A program made the translations under genes and the position numbers. The notes beneath the pieces were generated by a model, which did no database searches, was not told the origin of the DNA, and saw nothing but the letters and a program-made list of their open reading frames with translations. From contig NW_003314265.1 in assembly GCF_000143415.4 (NCBI RefSeq), positions 2,215,451 through 2,279,450 of the forward strand: DNA of 64,000 nt, written 5' to 3'. Below, piece after piece: positions 1-14,241 of the stretch. Within the stretch, counting starts at the first letter, position 1; each line of letters opens with the position of its first letter. The DNA is from Selaginella moellendorffii (taxonomy: Eukaryota > Streptophyta > Lycopodiopsida > Selaginellales > Selaginellaceae).

Positions 1-2496
1 TGATTTTTCACATCAGATTCAAGCTTCTTGGATGCAGTGCGTTCAACGCCCATGCTTTGGGAGCATTGGCAGAAGTGGCTGGTCCAGGCTTGAATGGTCA
101 TCTTTCAACGATTTTGCCGCCCCTAATCGCTGCAATGGATTCAGATGAAATGGTACGTGCAATTTTTGGTTTATCGAGATTATTCATCACTGCTCTACAG
201 GATGTGGCTTCTTTTGCAAAGAGTGCGGGTGAAACAGTTGTTTTGGCTATTGACGGAGAAGGACTTGAGTATCTTCTCTCGGAGCTTGTCCGCGGCCTTG
301 GTGATACTCAGGTATGATTTCGTGAGCTCCTTCGAGAAGGATTGTCTGTCCGTGTTTCACTTTTTTATTGTCCGTTGTAGGCTTCAATCAGGACATGGTC
401 GGCCTACCTTACGGGATATCTTTTCAAAAATACAAAGCTGGACCTGAGCGACGAGCTGCCCAACATTTTGACTACTCTGGTAGTAATGCTCACTGATGTC
501 AACGACAATACTGTTAAAGTAAGTCTCATCTTTACACCGGGCTGTTGTTCACTTCTTTACGCGTTCAGGCTGTTTGGGAAGCATTGGCGTCCGTGACTGC
601 TACCATATCCAAGGAAAATCAACCGTCCTATGTGAAAGTGTTACGTGATGCTGTGTCCACTGCCCGGGACAAAGAGCGTCGCAAGCGGAAGGTTGGCTTA
701 TAAGTTAAACAGCTCTTTTTTTTACTTATAATTATTATTATGCAGGGCGGCCCTGTCGTAATTCCTGGGTTTTGTTTGCCAAAGGGACTGCAGCCGGTTT
801 TACCTATTTTATTGCAGGTATGCTGTTGCTTACGTTTTTCCACTAACTAGTTTTCTTGCCATGCAGGGGCTTATGAGTGGTTCTGCTGATTTGAGAGAAC
901 AAGCAGCAGAGGGTATTGGGGAGCTAGTTACCGTGACAAGTGAGGCTGCGGTTAAACCTTTTGTGGTGCCAATAACGGGGTAAAGTTCGCTTGTTTAAAT
1001 GTTGGTGCCAACTATTTGGTTTGTTTCTCAGGCCTCTCATTCGCATCATTGGAGACCGATTCACCTGGCAAGTAAAGGGCGCAATTTTAGGGACTCTGGG
1101 AATTATCATCAGCAAAGGAGGCATCGCTCTGAAACCGTTTCTTCCACAACTACAAACAACTTTTATGAAATGTCTTCAGGACAATACGAGGTGCATTTAG
1201 CCAGTTGCGATTCTGTTTCCATAATTCTGCTCTTTCTGCCTTTAGAATTGTTCGATCACGTGCAGCTGCATCGCTTGGCAAACTATCGATACTAAGCACA
1301 AGAGTTGATCCCCTTGTTGGGGATCTTGTTGCAGGACTTCAGGTATTACTTAAGTATTCACGTTACAATCTGTGACTTGAAACTTTGGCAGTCTGCGGAA
1401 GGTGGAGTGAAAGGAGCCATGCTGGTTGCTCTTAAGGGGGTCGTGAGGCATGCCGGCAAAAGTCTGAGCTCGGCCGTTTTAGATCGACTTACGGTTTTGT
1501 TACAAGACCTCTTAGCTACAGAAGAGGAGGAGCACAGGATACTCGCCGGCAAAACCTTTGGTCTCGTTTCTCAGGTTCTAATTTACATATTGCCTCCCCT
1601 TCTTAGTAACTGTTGGCTTTTTTTATCTGCAGTTCGTTGTGGATGACAGTTTCTCGGCATTGCTTCATGCCGTTCTAGTGCCTGGAACGTCTTGGACGTC
1701 GAGACATGGCATGACACTTGCTCTAGCATCAATAATTCGTTACTCCCCGAGCCGCTTATGTGCTTCACCATCTCTGCATTCAGCATCACTTAACACCTTG
1801 AAAACCAGGGTCAAAGATGACAAGGTACAAATGCTTGTGTGCAACTATACAGCATTGTCTGATTGTGTGCTGTCTGTAGGCTTCTGTAAGGGAGTGCTGT
1901 ACACGGGCTTTTGGACGTCTGGTAGCCTATGAGCTACAATCTCGGCCCTCCGACGCCTTGAAGTCTTTGTCAGACGTGCTCCCTGTCCTTGTTGGCCTTC
2001 TTAACGACGATGCCAGTGATGTTAGGCGCGCGTCCCTTAGCAGCATAAAGATCATAGCAAAGGTATGCTTTTGGTTTGTTTTTGCGAGGCTGGAATTTCC
2101 TTATCATTATATCTGTTTGTTCACAGATCAAACCAGACTCATTGGCCGCGCGTATAACTACCTTAGGACCAGCGATTGCAGAGTCTATGAAGGATTCCAA
2201 CACCCCCGTCCGAATGGCGGCGGAGCGTTGCGCGTATCATGTTTTCCAGCTGAACAAAGGTGAGCTACCAACAATGTAATTCTATAGAGCTCGCCCCTCA
2301 CTGACGATGGATACGTTGCAGGACCGGAAAATACTCAGGTCGCGCAGAGATACATTACTGGTCTTGACGCCAGAAGAATAGCCAAGCAACCAGAGCAAAG
2401 GTGAGATTGTAGCATGACGTTATTTTCCTTCCATGCTGCTCTAACTACGTAAACTCTTGCAGTGACGACAGCGATGCCAGTGAGATTGATCAATAA
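1..2496 (+). CDS. GCN1: GCN1 / ILITYHIA-like translational activator, C-terminal part (5' end outside window)
   Basis: Large HEAT-repeat protein that binds GCN2 and ribosomes and is needed to activate the eIF2-alpha kinase; the plant version is ILITYHIA. Only the 3' exons are here. Exons I can place include 201-311, 381-518, 570-690, 867-979, 1033-1190, 1391-1574, 1632-1824, 1880-2062, 2127-2261, 2322-2400 and 2463-2496, all joining in frame across introns of about 50-70 bp. Diagnostic stretches are [35 protein letters not shown] and, near the end, [11 protein letters not shown] followed by an acidic serine-rich tail ending in EIDQ and TAA. These are the most conserved parts of GCN1. The reading frame is intact throughout what is visible. 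The family identity is sure; exact limits of the first exon are not, because the window cuts it. Confidence 0.93.
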
Positions 2497-2695
2497 GTAA
2501 GCAGGCAGTATATTTTTGTTCTATATTTTGCGTCCACTACTGGAGAGGGCCTGGAGTCCTTCTGTTCCGGTATTCATCACCATCATACTCATATACTTCC
2601 TGGTATAATAACAGCCGCAAGCCACCTTGTTTTGTATTTCGAAAGTTGCTAATTCCACGATATTTTTTACACAAAAAGAATATAGGTGCGTGTTT

Positions 2696-6962
<4,267 letters not shown>

Positions 6963-7523
6963 TCCAGGTCCAAATCTTCAGAGAACCATACTGATAGTAC
7001 AGAGAACAGTAGCTCGGCTCACGAGCAAAGAAAAAAGAATGACAAAAAAAATCGGGGCGCAAAGTGAGAACATACTCATTTCTTTCGCTTCGCAAGTCTA
7101 AATTCCAATGCGGCAACCGTAGACTTTGTCAAATTGTCACTCTAGATTTTTTTTCCAAGATCTTGGACCGACACAATCGTCAGAGTGATTGCAAAATCGA
7201 CCAAGAAGAAGTCAATCGCCGCGATTAGCAAGAGGATTGACTTGTTTATAGCTTAAAAAAGAACTTGCCTTGGGGGCTATTGATCGATCGACCAGAATGA
7301 GTCGCGCAGCATACCGCAAGGCCCCAGAAGGCGCTGCTGCCATGGAAACGATTCGAATCGAGCAAAAAGAATGCGCCATCGCCATAAACCCTAAAATATT
7401 GGAAAGCTTTCGAATTGGGGGGGGAAAGTTTCCCTAGCAGCACTCTTGGTGAGTGAGGGAATAAAGAAACAAACGCGCGGCTTTAAATGGCGAGACATCG
7501 ATGAATTGGTTGATCGATCCAGA
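6963..7523. other. Shared upstream region of the receptor kinase and dirigent genes
   Basis: 561 bp between two divergent start codons. No coding frame with family support is visible. It contains A-rich stretches near the kinase gene and several GATCGATC-type motifs near the dirigent gene (around 7280 and 7500). It must hold both promoters, but I cannot point to a convincing TATA box for either. Confidence 0.5.
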
Positions 7524-8081
7524 ATGGCTCCCTCTTCTCTCGCGATCCTCTTCTTCGCGCTACTCGCATTGGCGCCATCGGGCACCAGCGATCCAATAGC
7601 AGCGCCGCCGCGTGAGAACGACGATCAAGCCATTAGCGGGCGAATGGAGCGGCCGTGGAGCATCCTCCAGTTCTACATGCACGATCAAACCTCGGGCTCC
7701 AATCCCACCACCGCCTTCGTCACCACGCCGCAGATCAACAACGACACTTACTTCGGCGTCGTCGCGGTGTTCGACGATCTGCTCACGCGATCGCCCTCGA
7801 TCCAATCCGCCAGGGTCGGGAGAATGCGCGGGATGTTCACCTTCGATTCCCTCTCCGCGCTGAGCTTGCTCCAGAGCGCCACGGTGGAGATCTTTGGCCG
7901 CGCCGGGAGCATCAGCCTCCATGGCCAGAATCCCTTCCTGGATCCCCAGCGCGAGCTCGCCGTGATTGGGGGGAGTGGCGAGTTTCGTTGCGCGCGAGGA
8001 TACGCGACGGTGTCCACCGCGGGCAACGAGCCTGGCGGACTTGTGCTCTTCTGGAACATCTTCTACAGGCTAGACTGCTAG
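7524..8081 (+). CDS. Dirigent-domain protein, secreted
   Basis: Single-exon gene of 185 codons. The first in-frame ATG that gives a good signal peptide (MAPSSLAILFFALLALAPSG) was chosen; the frame is open upstream without a better start. Dirigent hallmarks follow: LQFYMHDQTSG near residue 50, a TYFGVVAVFDD region with paired acidic residues, the GRMRGMFTFDS segment, and a C-terminal VIGGSGEFRCARGYA followed by LVLFWNIFYRLDC. Dirigent proteins form small beta-barrels in the apoplast that steer stereoselective coupling of phenoxy radicals in lignan and related pathways. Length and motif order are typical. Substrate specificity cannot be read from the sequence. Confidence 0.93.
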   Translation: MAPSSLAILFFALLALAPSGTSDPIAAPPRENDDQAISGRMERPWSILQFYMHDQTSGSNPTTAFVTTPQINNDTYFGVVAVFDDLLTRSPSIQSARVGRMRGMFTFDSLSALSLLQSATVEIFGRAGSISLHGQNPFLDPQRELAVIGGSGEFRCARGYATVSTAGNEPGGLVLFWNIFYRLDC

Positions 8082-8125
8082 ACTGGTGCTGACCACATTT
8101 GACTATACTTGACTTTTCTTACACA

Positions 8126-8147
8126 CTCTCTCTCTCTCTCTCTCTCA
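8126..8147. repeat. (CT)n microsatellite
   Basis: About 22 bp of uninterrupted CT repeats just after the dirigent stop codon, in its probable 3' untranslated region. Confidence 0.9.
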
Positions 8148-8189
8148 CATAGCTTTGATATAGTCCGGGAAAACTACTGAAAATCATAT

Positions 8190-8380
8190 GGATCATGAGC
8201 ACAAGAAAACTCTGTAATAAACTCAAAACACAAACTTGGAGAAAGATCGTAGTCTCCTAGGCTTGCTTGATCAGAAGTTATTGGATGCGTATCATAGCAA
8301 CAAGAAAACTCGTTTACAAACTCGAGCACAAACTATAGAGAAAGGTCGTAGTTTCCTAGGCTTTTGCTTGATCAGAAGTT
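8190..8380. repeat. Tandem duplication of the kinesin gene 3' end
   Basis: Two copies of about 85-90 bp, 8190-8279 and 8286-8380, agree at most positions. Both begin near ACAAGAAAACTC and end in CTTGATCAGAAGTT. The second copy contains the last codons and TGA stop of the minus-strand kinesin gene (stop at 8372-8374), so the first copy is a duplicate stop region placed in the 3' untranslated sequence. Confidence 0.8.
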
Positions 8381-10860
8381 GACGCTTAATCGGCTAGAGC
8401 ACTCCAGCGTGAGCCGCCTCTGGATCTTGGTTCTCGACGATCGTTGGTGCTCCATCTCTTCTTTGCTCCATTTCACATGAGCTGCGCTCCTAGATCTGGA
8501 TGCTAGAGCAGCCTTTGTTGGAGTGCTCGAGTCTTCCTCCTGTCCATTTGGAGTCATGAGAGCCGGATTTTTTACTTGCTGCTGCTGCTGCTGTGGATGA
8601 TGAATCCTTTGCCGAGAAGCGGGAACTATAGCGCGTTTTCTTCCCAGATCGATGGAAATCTGCGGAGAGTCCGAGCTAGCGAAGCTCTTGATCTTCTTGG
8701 CGAGCAGGCTTTCCGGCCAGATTGGCTCGTTGAACTCTTGCAACGCGCACCGGTTCTTGCACAGGCTGCTTATCGTCGGTGTCATAAACCTCGGCAAAGA
8801 TGGTGTACTTGGAGATGGATTCGTCGTAGCCGCACCGGTTAGCTTGTCGTTGCGATGGTCAGAGCTTTCGAGGAGCTGATGAGCGTCACTGAAACGTGTG
8901 GAGTTTCTTTTCTTCTCGTTGACGGTCGACTCGAGAGCCTGGATATCGACACTTAGGCGCTGGCACTCACCTTCCAGAGCCTCCATTTTCTGGACGATGC
9001 TGGAGATCCGCGCTTCTCGCTCCCGGGATTTCTGTGGAAGGAGATCACTTCAAGGTTGAAAGAAAGAACCAAAAAAATAAAGACTTACTGCTGCACAGTC
9101 GCGACTTAAGTGAATTCCTCGCGCTCTAGCTGCGAACGTCAAGGAACAAGTGGTCTCTGCCGAATCCTCCTCCTTGGGACTTGCATGGACGAACATGACA
9201 ACTTTGGAGTTACATCCTACAGACACAAAACAATCAAAAGAACCGAAAAAATGAAAAAGAACAAGTTTGCTTACCGAGGCAATCCCGAAGAATTTGCGTC
9301 AGCTTGCTGTTCCTGAAGAAGAAAAATGTTTGTGATACCATTCGAGCTATAGTAAGGGCTCTATGCATACCTGTAAGGAATGTGTGCTTGCTTTTTTTGT
9401 AGAGCACTGATCACGTCTCCCAGTGCAGTGAGGGAGACGTTGATGGATTTGCCTTCCTCCAAAACCTTACCCCATGCCTGGGTTTTGAAGAAGCGTTCGC
9501 TGCCACCGAGATCAATAAGCCACACTTTGCTTCTCGAGACTTTATCTAACTGGGACTTGCGAACAATGTTTACTCGAACCAAGCTGCACGATCAATATTG
9601 TCAAGCCTATATACACGAAAAATAGAAGAAAAGAGGAAATCGAACCAGTGTGATCTGCTGGAGCTTTCATTTGAGCTTGTGGACGAAGTGGATCTGGCAC
9701 GAGTACCTTTCCTGTAAAACTTGAGAGCGTCTGAGAGATTGTCAATCACATACTCCGTCAGGTTCTCGACCTCTACGTGATCCGAAACGCTCAGATGAAT
9801 ATTCAAGCTACAAAGAAAAGCGGCTTAGAATGTATAATGATCATGTCACAGAGACAAACCTCTTTGCTGGAGGGTCTGTTAGTCGCGTCGGCCGGGGAAC
9901 CAGAAGATCACGCAGCGTTCCTTTGTAAATCTCCAACATGCTCAAAGTGAAGCGATAGTCACTGGTTGGCAAATTCTTGTCCTTGAAAAGCTGCTGCAGT
10001 GTCCGCGGAACAATTCCAGGGGCTCCTTTCTGGCCTTCCTGCTTATCACTCGACTTTTAGCATTGAGAGAAATGAAGAACACTTCCAGAGCGTGCTTACC
10101 ATTGTGTAAGTCTTCCCAGTGCCTGTTTGGCCGTAAGAGAATATACAAATGTTGTGGCCGTCCAGAGCAGACTTGATAGTCGGCTGCACGTCCAGAAAAA
10201 CATCCTCTGCAAGAATTGAAGCAAGTTTCTTCAGAATCTACATCTCGAGAAATGAAAAATGTTCGTACCTTGCGAGGCCGAGGGAGAAAATACTTTATCA
10301 AACTTGAACGTTTTGGAAGGCTCCCCGTTGGAAGAGACGCGAACCTCGGTCGGAGAGACAACCTCGCAGGCATGGGCGACATTTTCGTGAGGGAGATAAG
10401 GCCTCACTCTGCAAAAAACTCGTACATTCCCTGCAAAGCTAGCATTAAACAGGTATTATCAACAACAAGGCCGGAAAGACGAAAGAAGAAAAAAGAAGAA
10501 GCAAAAAGAAGCAGAGGCATACCTTGGAGATCGAGTAGCTTGCCGAGGCTCAGCCTTCTGTTAACATTCGACAGAGCAAAAGCTGCCTTGAGTAGAATGA
10601 GCTCTCCTGGCGAGAAAGTCTTATTCAGCTTTAAGAGGAGGAAGTAAAGCAAGGAAAAGAGGCCAACCTTCGAGAGCTCCGAGAGAATCTCCTGGTTTGC
10701 TGCCACTAGCGTTGTCGTCCTGAGAGCCCTCCGAATGGAAGTCCTCGATGACGAGCTTCACCGAGTTCACGAGGCTAAAATCCTTGCGCGCGTCCAGGCT
10801 GAGACACCTGAAAGAATCCCCGAGCCGCTCGAACGACTGATCGAGATCGAGAGATCCCAT
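8372..10860 (-). CDS. Kinesin-14-like motor protein
   Basis: Microtubule motor in about ten exons. The protein starts [16 protein letters not shown]; an upstream GTG is not needed. After roughly 100 residues the motor begins with [11 protein letters not shown], then the P-loop [11 protein letters not shown], switch [11 protein letters not shown], a switch II reading DLGGSER where almost all kinesins have DLAGSER, the segment [17 protein letters not shown], and [13 protein letters not shown]. The FAARARGI end of the motor is followed by a coiled-coil start ([18 protein letters not shown]) and a basic, Ser/Pro-rich tail with a short polyglutamine run (CTG/CAG repeat near 8577-8592), ending LSVNF. 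The neck-like sequence before [11 protein letters not shown] and the order suggest kinesin-14; the subfamily is uncertain. One internal junction (about 10609-10671) was chosen because only that acceptor keeps the frame. Confidence 0.9.
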
Positions 10861-11689
10861 CACAAACTTTGGTTGCTACTTCTTACAAAACATCCAGAGG
10901 CAATGGAGATGGTTCTCAAAATGATTGAAGCTGCAGACAAAAGCACAGGACTGCCATTAGCAAAAGGAAAGCAGTAGTCATCACAGAAAGAGGATGAACA
11001 GCGAAAATAAAGAAAAGCTCCTGAGCGACTGTGAAAGTTTCTCCGACAAAACAACTTTGTTTGTCTCGATCGGTGGGCGAGAACTATTCAGTCGATGCAG
11101 AAGTCTGCACTGTTTTCCAGGAAAAAACCATTCATCACCAAAGAGCAAGAAAGAAAAAAAAAGGGAGCCAAGCTCCGATAATCGACACAGAGACAAAGGC
11201 GGAGGACTCGATCGACCGCAAAAACCTCCAAGGCTATGGCATTTCGGTCACGAACTTCTCACACCCACGAAAGAACTCGCAAGAACTTCGCAAAAAACAC
11301 TTCCAAGGCAAGGGTTTCTACACACCTGGAAGAAGATCCGTTGCTCAAACCTAAGATTTCTTCCAGGAATCTTGTGTGCGAGAGAGAGAGAGAGAGAGAG
11401 GCCCCATCATCACACACGCTTTGAATGTAGTGCAATGGTGTGTGATGCATGGTTCGCATTTTGCCCCCATCATGCATTGTGACATGTTGCATGATTCATG
11501 ATTGCGAATGCTATGCGTTACATACATGGAATGCTATGGGTGTGATGCATGGCCATGGATTATAGCTCCACTGACAGCCGTATCTATACATTGTCTCGTT
11601 GTAATATTCCCTTCACAATGCTTGTGTTAATTAATCTCGCAGGGCAGGACTGAGAAAGACGTTTTTGTCGAAAGGGTTTTACGTGAAAT
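10861..11689. other. Intergenic region upstream of the kinesin gene
   Basis: About 830 bp with no supported gene. It holds the kinesin promoter and 5' untranslated region, a (GA)n tract at about 11381-11400, and a cluster of GCATG-rich words at about 11430-11560 in which TGTGATGCATGG occurs twice. Several open frames of 60-160 codons are low-complexity or lysine-rich and look like chance. Confidence 0.5.
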
Positions 11690-11761
11690 GCCCTTGTAGC
11701 TCAGTGGTAGAGCGCCAGTCTTGTAAACTGGAGGTCCAGAGTTCAACCCTCTGCGGGGGCA
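11690..11761 (+). tRNA. tRNA-Thr (anticodon TGT)
   Basis: Complete cloverleaf of 72 bases including an encoded discriminator A. Acceptor arm GCCCTTG pairs with CGGGGGC using two G-U pairs; the D arm is GCTC...GAGC; anticodon stem CCAGT/ACTGG surrounds the loop CTTGTAA, giving anticodon TGT; the T arm is CAGAG/CTCTG with loop TTCAACC. A box and B box promoter elements are intact. It resembles the nuclear plant tRNA-Thr and not the plastid one. Confidence 0.95.
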
Positions 11762-11813
11762 AAGTTAATTGAAATTTACTTTTTACATTGGACGAATCTC
11801 TTTGTGCTGATCG

Positions 11814-11966
11814 CTACATGGAATCACTTGTGCTGATCGATTCGTAGCGTTTGCTTCCATTCTCCTTGATCGCGTTGGAGACCTTGGCAGCTGCCACGAG
11901 CAGGATCGCTCCGGCAGCTCGCAGCGCCACTGTCGGCTTCACGCCCGCGAGGATTTCCCAAAACAT
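11814..11966 (-). CDS. Small membrane-type protein, 50 residues, unidentified
   Basis: An ORF below the usual size cut-off. It begins MFWEILAGVKPTVALRAAG, continues with a hydrophobic stretch (AILLVAAAKVSNAI, about residues 19-33) and ends with a polar tail rich in Ser, Lys and Asn. The single membrane-spanning helix with a positive residue on each side looks like a small mitochondrial or organelle membrane protein, but I do not recognise a family. Its start codon lies 247 bp from the divergent TRAPPC5 start, so the two may share a promoter. Support is only the plausible composition and placement, so it may be spurious. Confidence 0.4.
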   Translation of the reverse strand: MFWEILAGVKPTVALRAAGAILLVAAAKVSNAIKENGSKRYESISTSDSM

Positions 11967-12213
11967 TGCGGTTTTCTCTTTTCAACTCCTTCATCCACAA
12001 ATTGACGAAGACGAATGGAGAATTTTTGAGTGACTGGAGTGGGGAGTTTCTAGTTTTCATGTCGAGGCAGGACAGGAGCGAATACCTTGCAATTCCCGAG
12101 CGCCTCTCTAGCCCTAACCTTTCACATCTGGACAACTCGACAGCTCGCCACGTGTTCGCTTTCTAAGGAGGTCCTGAGCTCGATTCCTGTCAGCTACTTC
12201 TAGGGTTCTTGCG

Positions 12214-13192
12214 ATGATAGGCGCCAGAGCTGTGAAGCAGATCGTCAATGTCGTGGACCGGCCTCTTGGGAAGGGCAAATCCGAGGTAAGCACGATGATC
12301 TTGATCTCATAGAATGCAAGCACAAGATCGCATTTCCAGGTCAGTGTGAATGCTCTCTCGTTTTTGTTCTCCGAGATCGTGCAGTACAACCAGACGCGAG
12401 TGGATAACATCGCAGAGCTCGAGCGCAGGTAAAAAATCTCGATGCTTCACTGTGAGAATGTATGTGATGGAAGTCTCTCAAAGATTGGAGGATCAGGGAT
12501 ATGGCGTTGGTCTCCGTTTCCTCGAGCTTTTGTGTCACAGAGAGAAGGTAAGAATCTCTAGTAGACGTGTTAATTTTTTGTTTTTAACTCTCTCATAGGG
12601 TAACAAACGAGAGATACGATTGCTAGGAATCTTATCTTTTGTCCACACCACTGTCTGGAAGTCTCTCTTTGGAAAGGTAAGTTTCGTGGTTTTTCTTTCA
12701 GGCAAGTAGAAGTGATCTCTCCGAATAGGTTGCCGACTCTTTGGAAAAAGGCACGGAGCACGACGACGAGTACATGATCAGCGAGAAAGAACTTCTCGTG
12801 AACAAGTAAGTTGCTCTGTGCTGCGAGAAAACGCATTAATTTTGCCATGGTTTTTAGATACATCTCAGTGCCTAAGGACATGGGAGCCTTTAACTGCGGA
12901 GCATACGTCGCGGGTATTGTAAAGGTTGGGCATAGATGTCTCATTTCAAGTAAAGATTCTGAGGTTTTCTCTCCTCGCAGGGTGTGTTGGAAGGTGCTGG
13001 ATTTCCTGCTAGAGTAACGGCTCATTACGTACCAATGGAAGGCCAGAGTCGGCCAAGGACAACAATTCTAATCAAATTTTCCGAGGAGGTAAGATAAAGC
13101 ATCGTCCCTGCGGTTCTAGCTGTTCTAGCTTTCAACCCTTTGCGGCGTAAACATTCTCGCAGGTTTTGAGGCGAGAGGCACGTCTTGGCTAG
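12214..13192 (+). CDS. TRAPPC5: TRAPP complex subunit 5 (Trs31, Bet3 family)
   Basis: Core subunit of the TRAPP tethering complexes, which act as exchange factors for Rab GTPases in ER-Golgi and Golgi traffic. First exon 12214-12285, second 12340-12428, then five or so further short exons, all joining in frame. Conserved Bet3-family blocks are seen in order: DRPLGKGKSEVSVNALSFLF, SEIVQYNQTRVDNIAELERR, QGYGVGLRFLELLCHREKGN, LLGILSFVHTTVWKSLFGK, DSLEKGTEHDDEYMISEKEL, YISVPKDMGAFNCGAYVAGI and a C-terminal TTILIKFSEEVLRREARLG before TAG. Length is about 190 residues, as usual for Trs31. Identification is firm. Confidence 0.95.
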
Positions 13193-13341
13193 CATGAAAT
13201 ATGCATTGTAAGAAGAAGGCTGTGGCCAAAGAAACAAGTGAGCTTTTGTTTCCACTTATCAACAATTAACCAGCTTATGTGGACGAATAAAGGATGCCAC
13301 ATGTTTTACAGCAGAAGGCCACGGAAGCAAGTGATTGGGTA

Positions 13342-14241
13342 ATGGCTGTGGCAATGGCGCCTTGCAATACATGCTCCACACCGGTCGTCAAGGGTTGCAT
13401 TGATACGGCATCACAGGTATGCGAAAGAATGAACTAAATGGAGGTACCAAATTTCATGCTCTAAAGAACAACGTGATGAAAATCACTGTGTGGCTCATTC
13501 AATGGCCGCTCTGTGGTGTTTTTCAAATTCCAGCGCTTGAATTCTAGTCTCCCGGGTGCGCTGAAGAAGTCTGGATGTAATGTTTCGGCAAAATGCAAGC
13601 AGTTCGAACGAGCAAAGGTTTGCATTCATTTCTATATTGTTTGTATTTCTCATTCCTAACGGAAGTTTCTCTCCAGAAGTCTAAAAAGCACACGGAATTC
13701 AGGCTACATTCTTTCAGTCTAATAGGCTTATTCACGCTTGCTACCACCAGACCTGTCGAAGAAGTTTTCAACACCTGGGTGATGAGCGAGCAAGAGATAA
13801 AAAACATGTGTAAGCGTATTAATAGATACAGCTTGTCATCGGGAACTGCTGATCTTCTTTCCAGATATGTTTATTGCGATCCTGTTCTCGTTCGGGTGCT
13901 GCGTTGCTGGCTCCATGATTGTAAGTTCGTGCTTCGTTTGTAAAAGCTTGAGCTAAAGCATTTTTTATTCTTCTTACGTAACGCAATTCTAGGATCCTTA
14001 CTATGATGGAGACGATTATCGTCGTGCCGGAGGTGATGGATCCGTTCACTGGCAATATGACAAGGCAAGTGTAGAAAACAAAAATCAGTTTCTAACAGAA
14101 CGCTTAAACTTCGATACACAGACTGAAAGGGAAGAGATAGAAGCTCGTGAAGAACTCTGGGAAGAGGAGCTTCAGCGGGAACTCGAAGAGAAATCCAGGC
14201 TCCTGAAGCAAGTCGAGGAGAAAGAAAAAGAGCGGGTGTGA
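13342..14241 (+). CDS. Unidentified single-pass membrane protein, probably organelle-targeted
   Basis: Six exons give a protein of about 180 residues. The first ~85 residues are basic and Ser/Thr/Ala rich, like a plastid or mitochondrial transit peptide. Next comes FNTWVMSEQEIKNMYMFIAI, a hydrophobic segment (ILFSFGCCVAGSMI), then an acidic Tyr/Asp patch (DPYYDGDDYRRAGGDG), HWQYDKTEREEIE and a highly charged helical tail ending EEKEKERV. The phase of every splice joins cleanly. The last intron uses a GC donor (AAG|GCAAGT). I do not recognise the family with certainty; the layout resembles small nuclear-encoded thylakoid subunits with one helix. Same strand as TRAPPC5, 149 bp downstream of it, but an unrelated function is likely. 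Confidence 0.7.
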
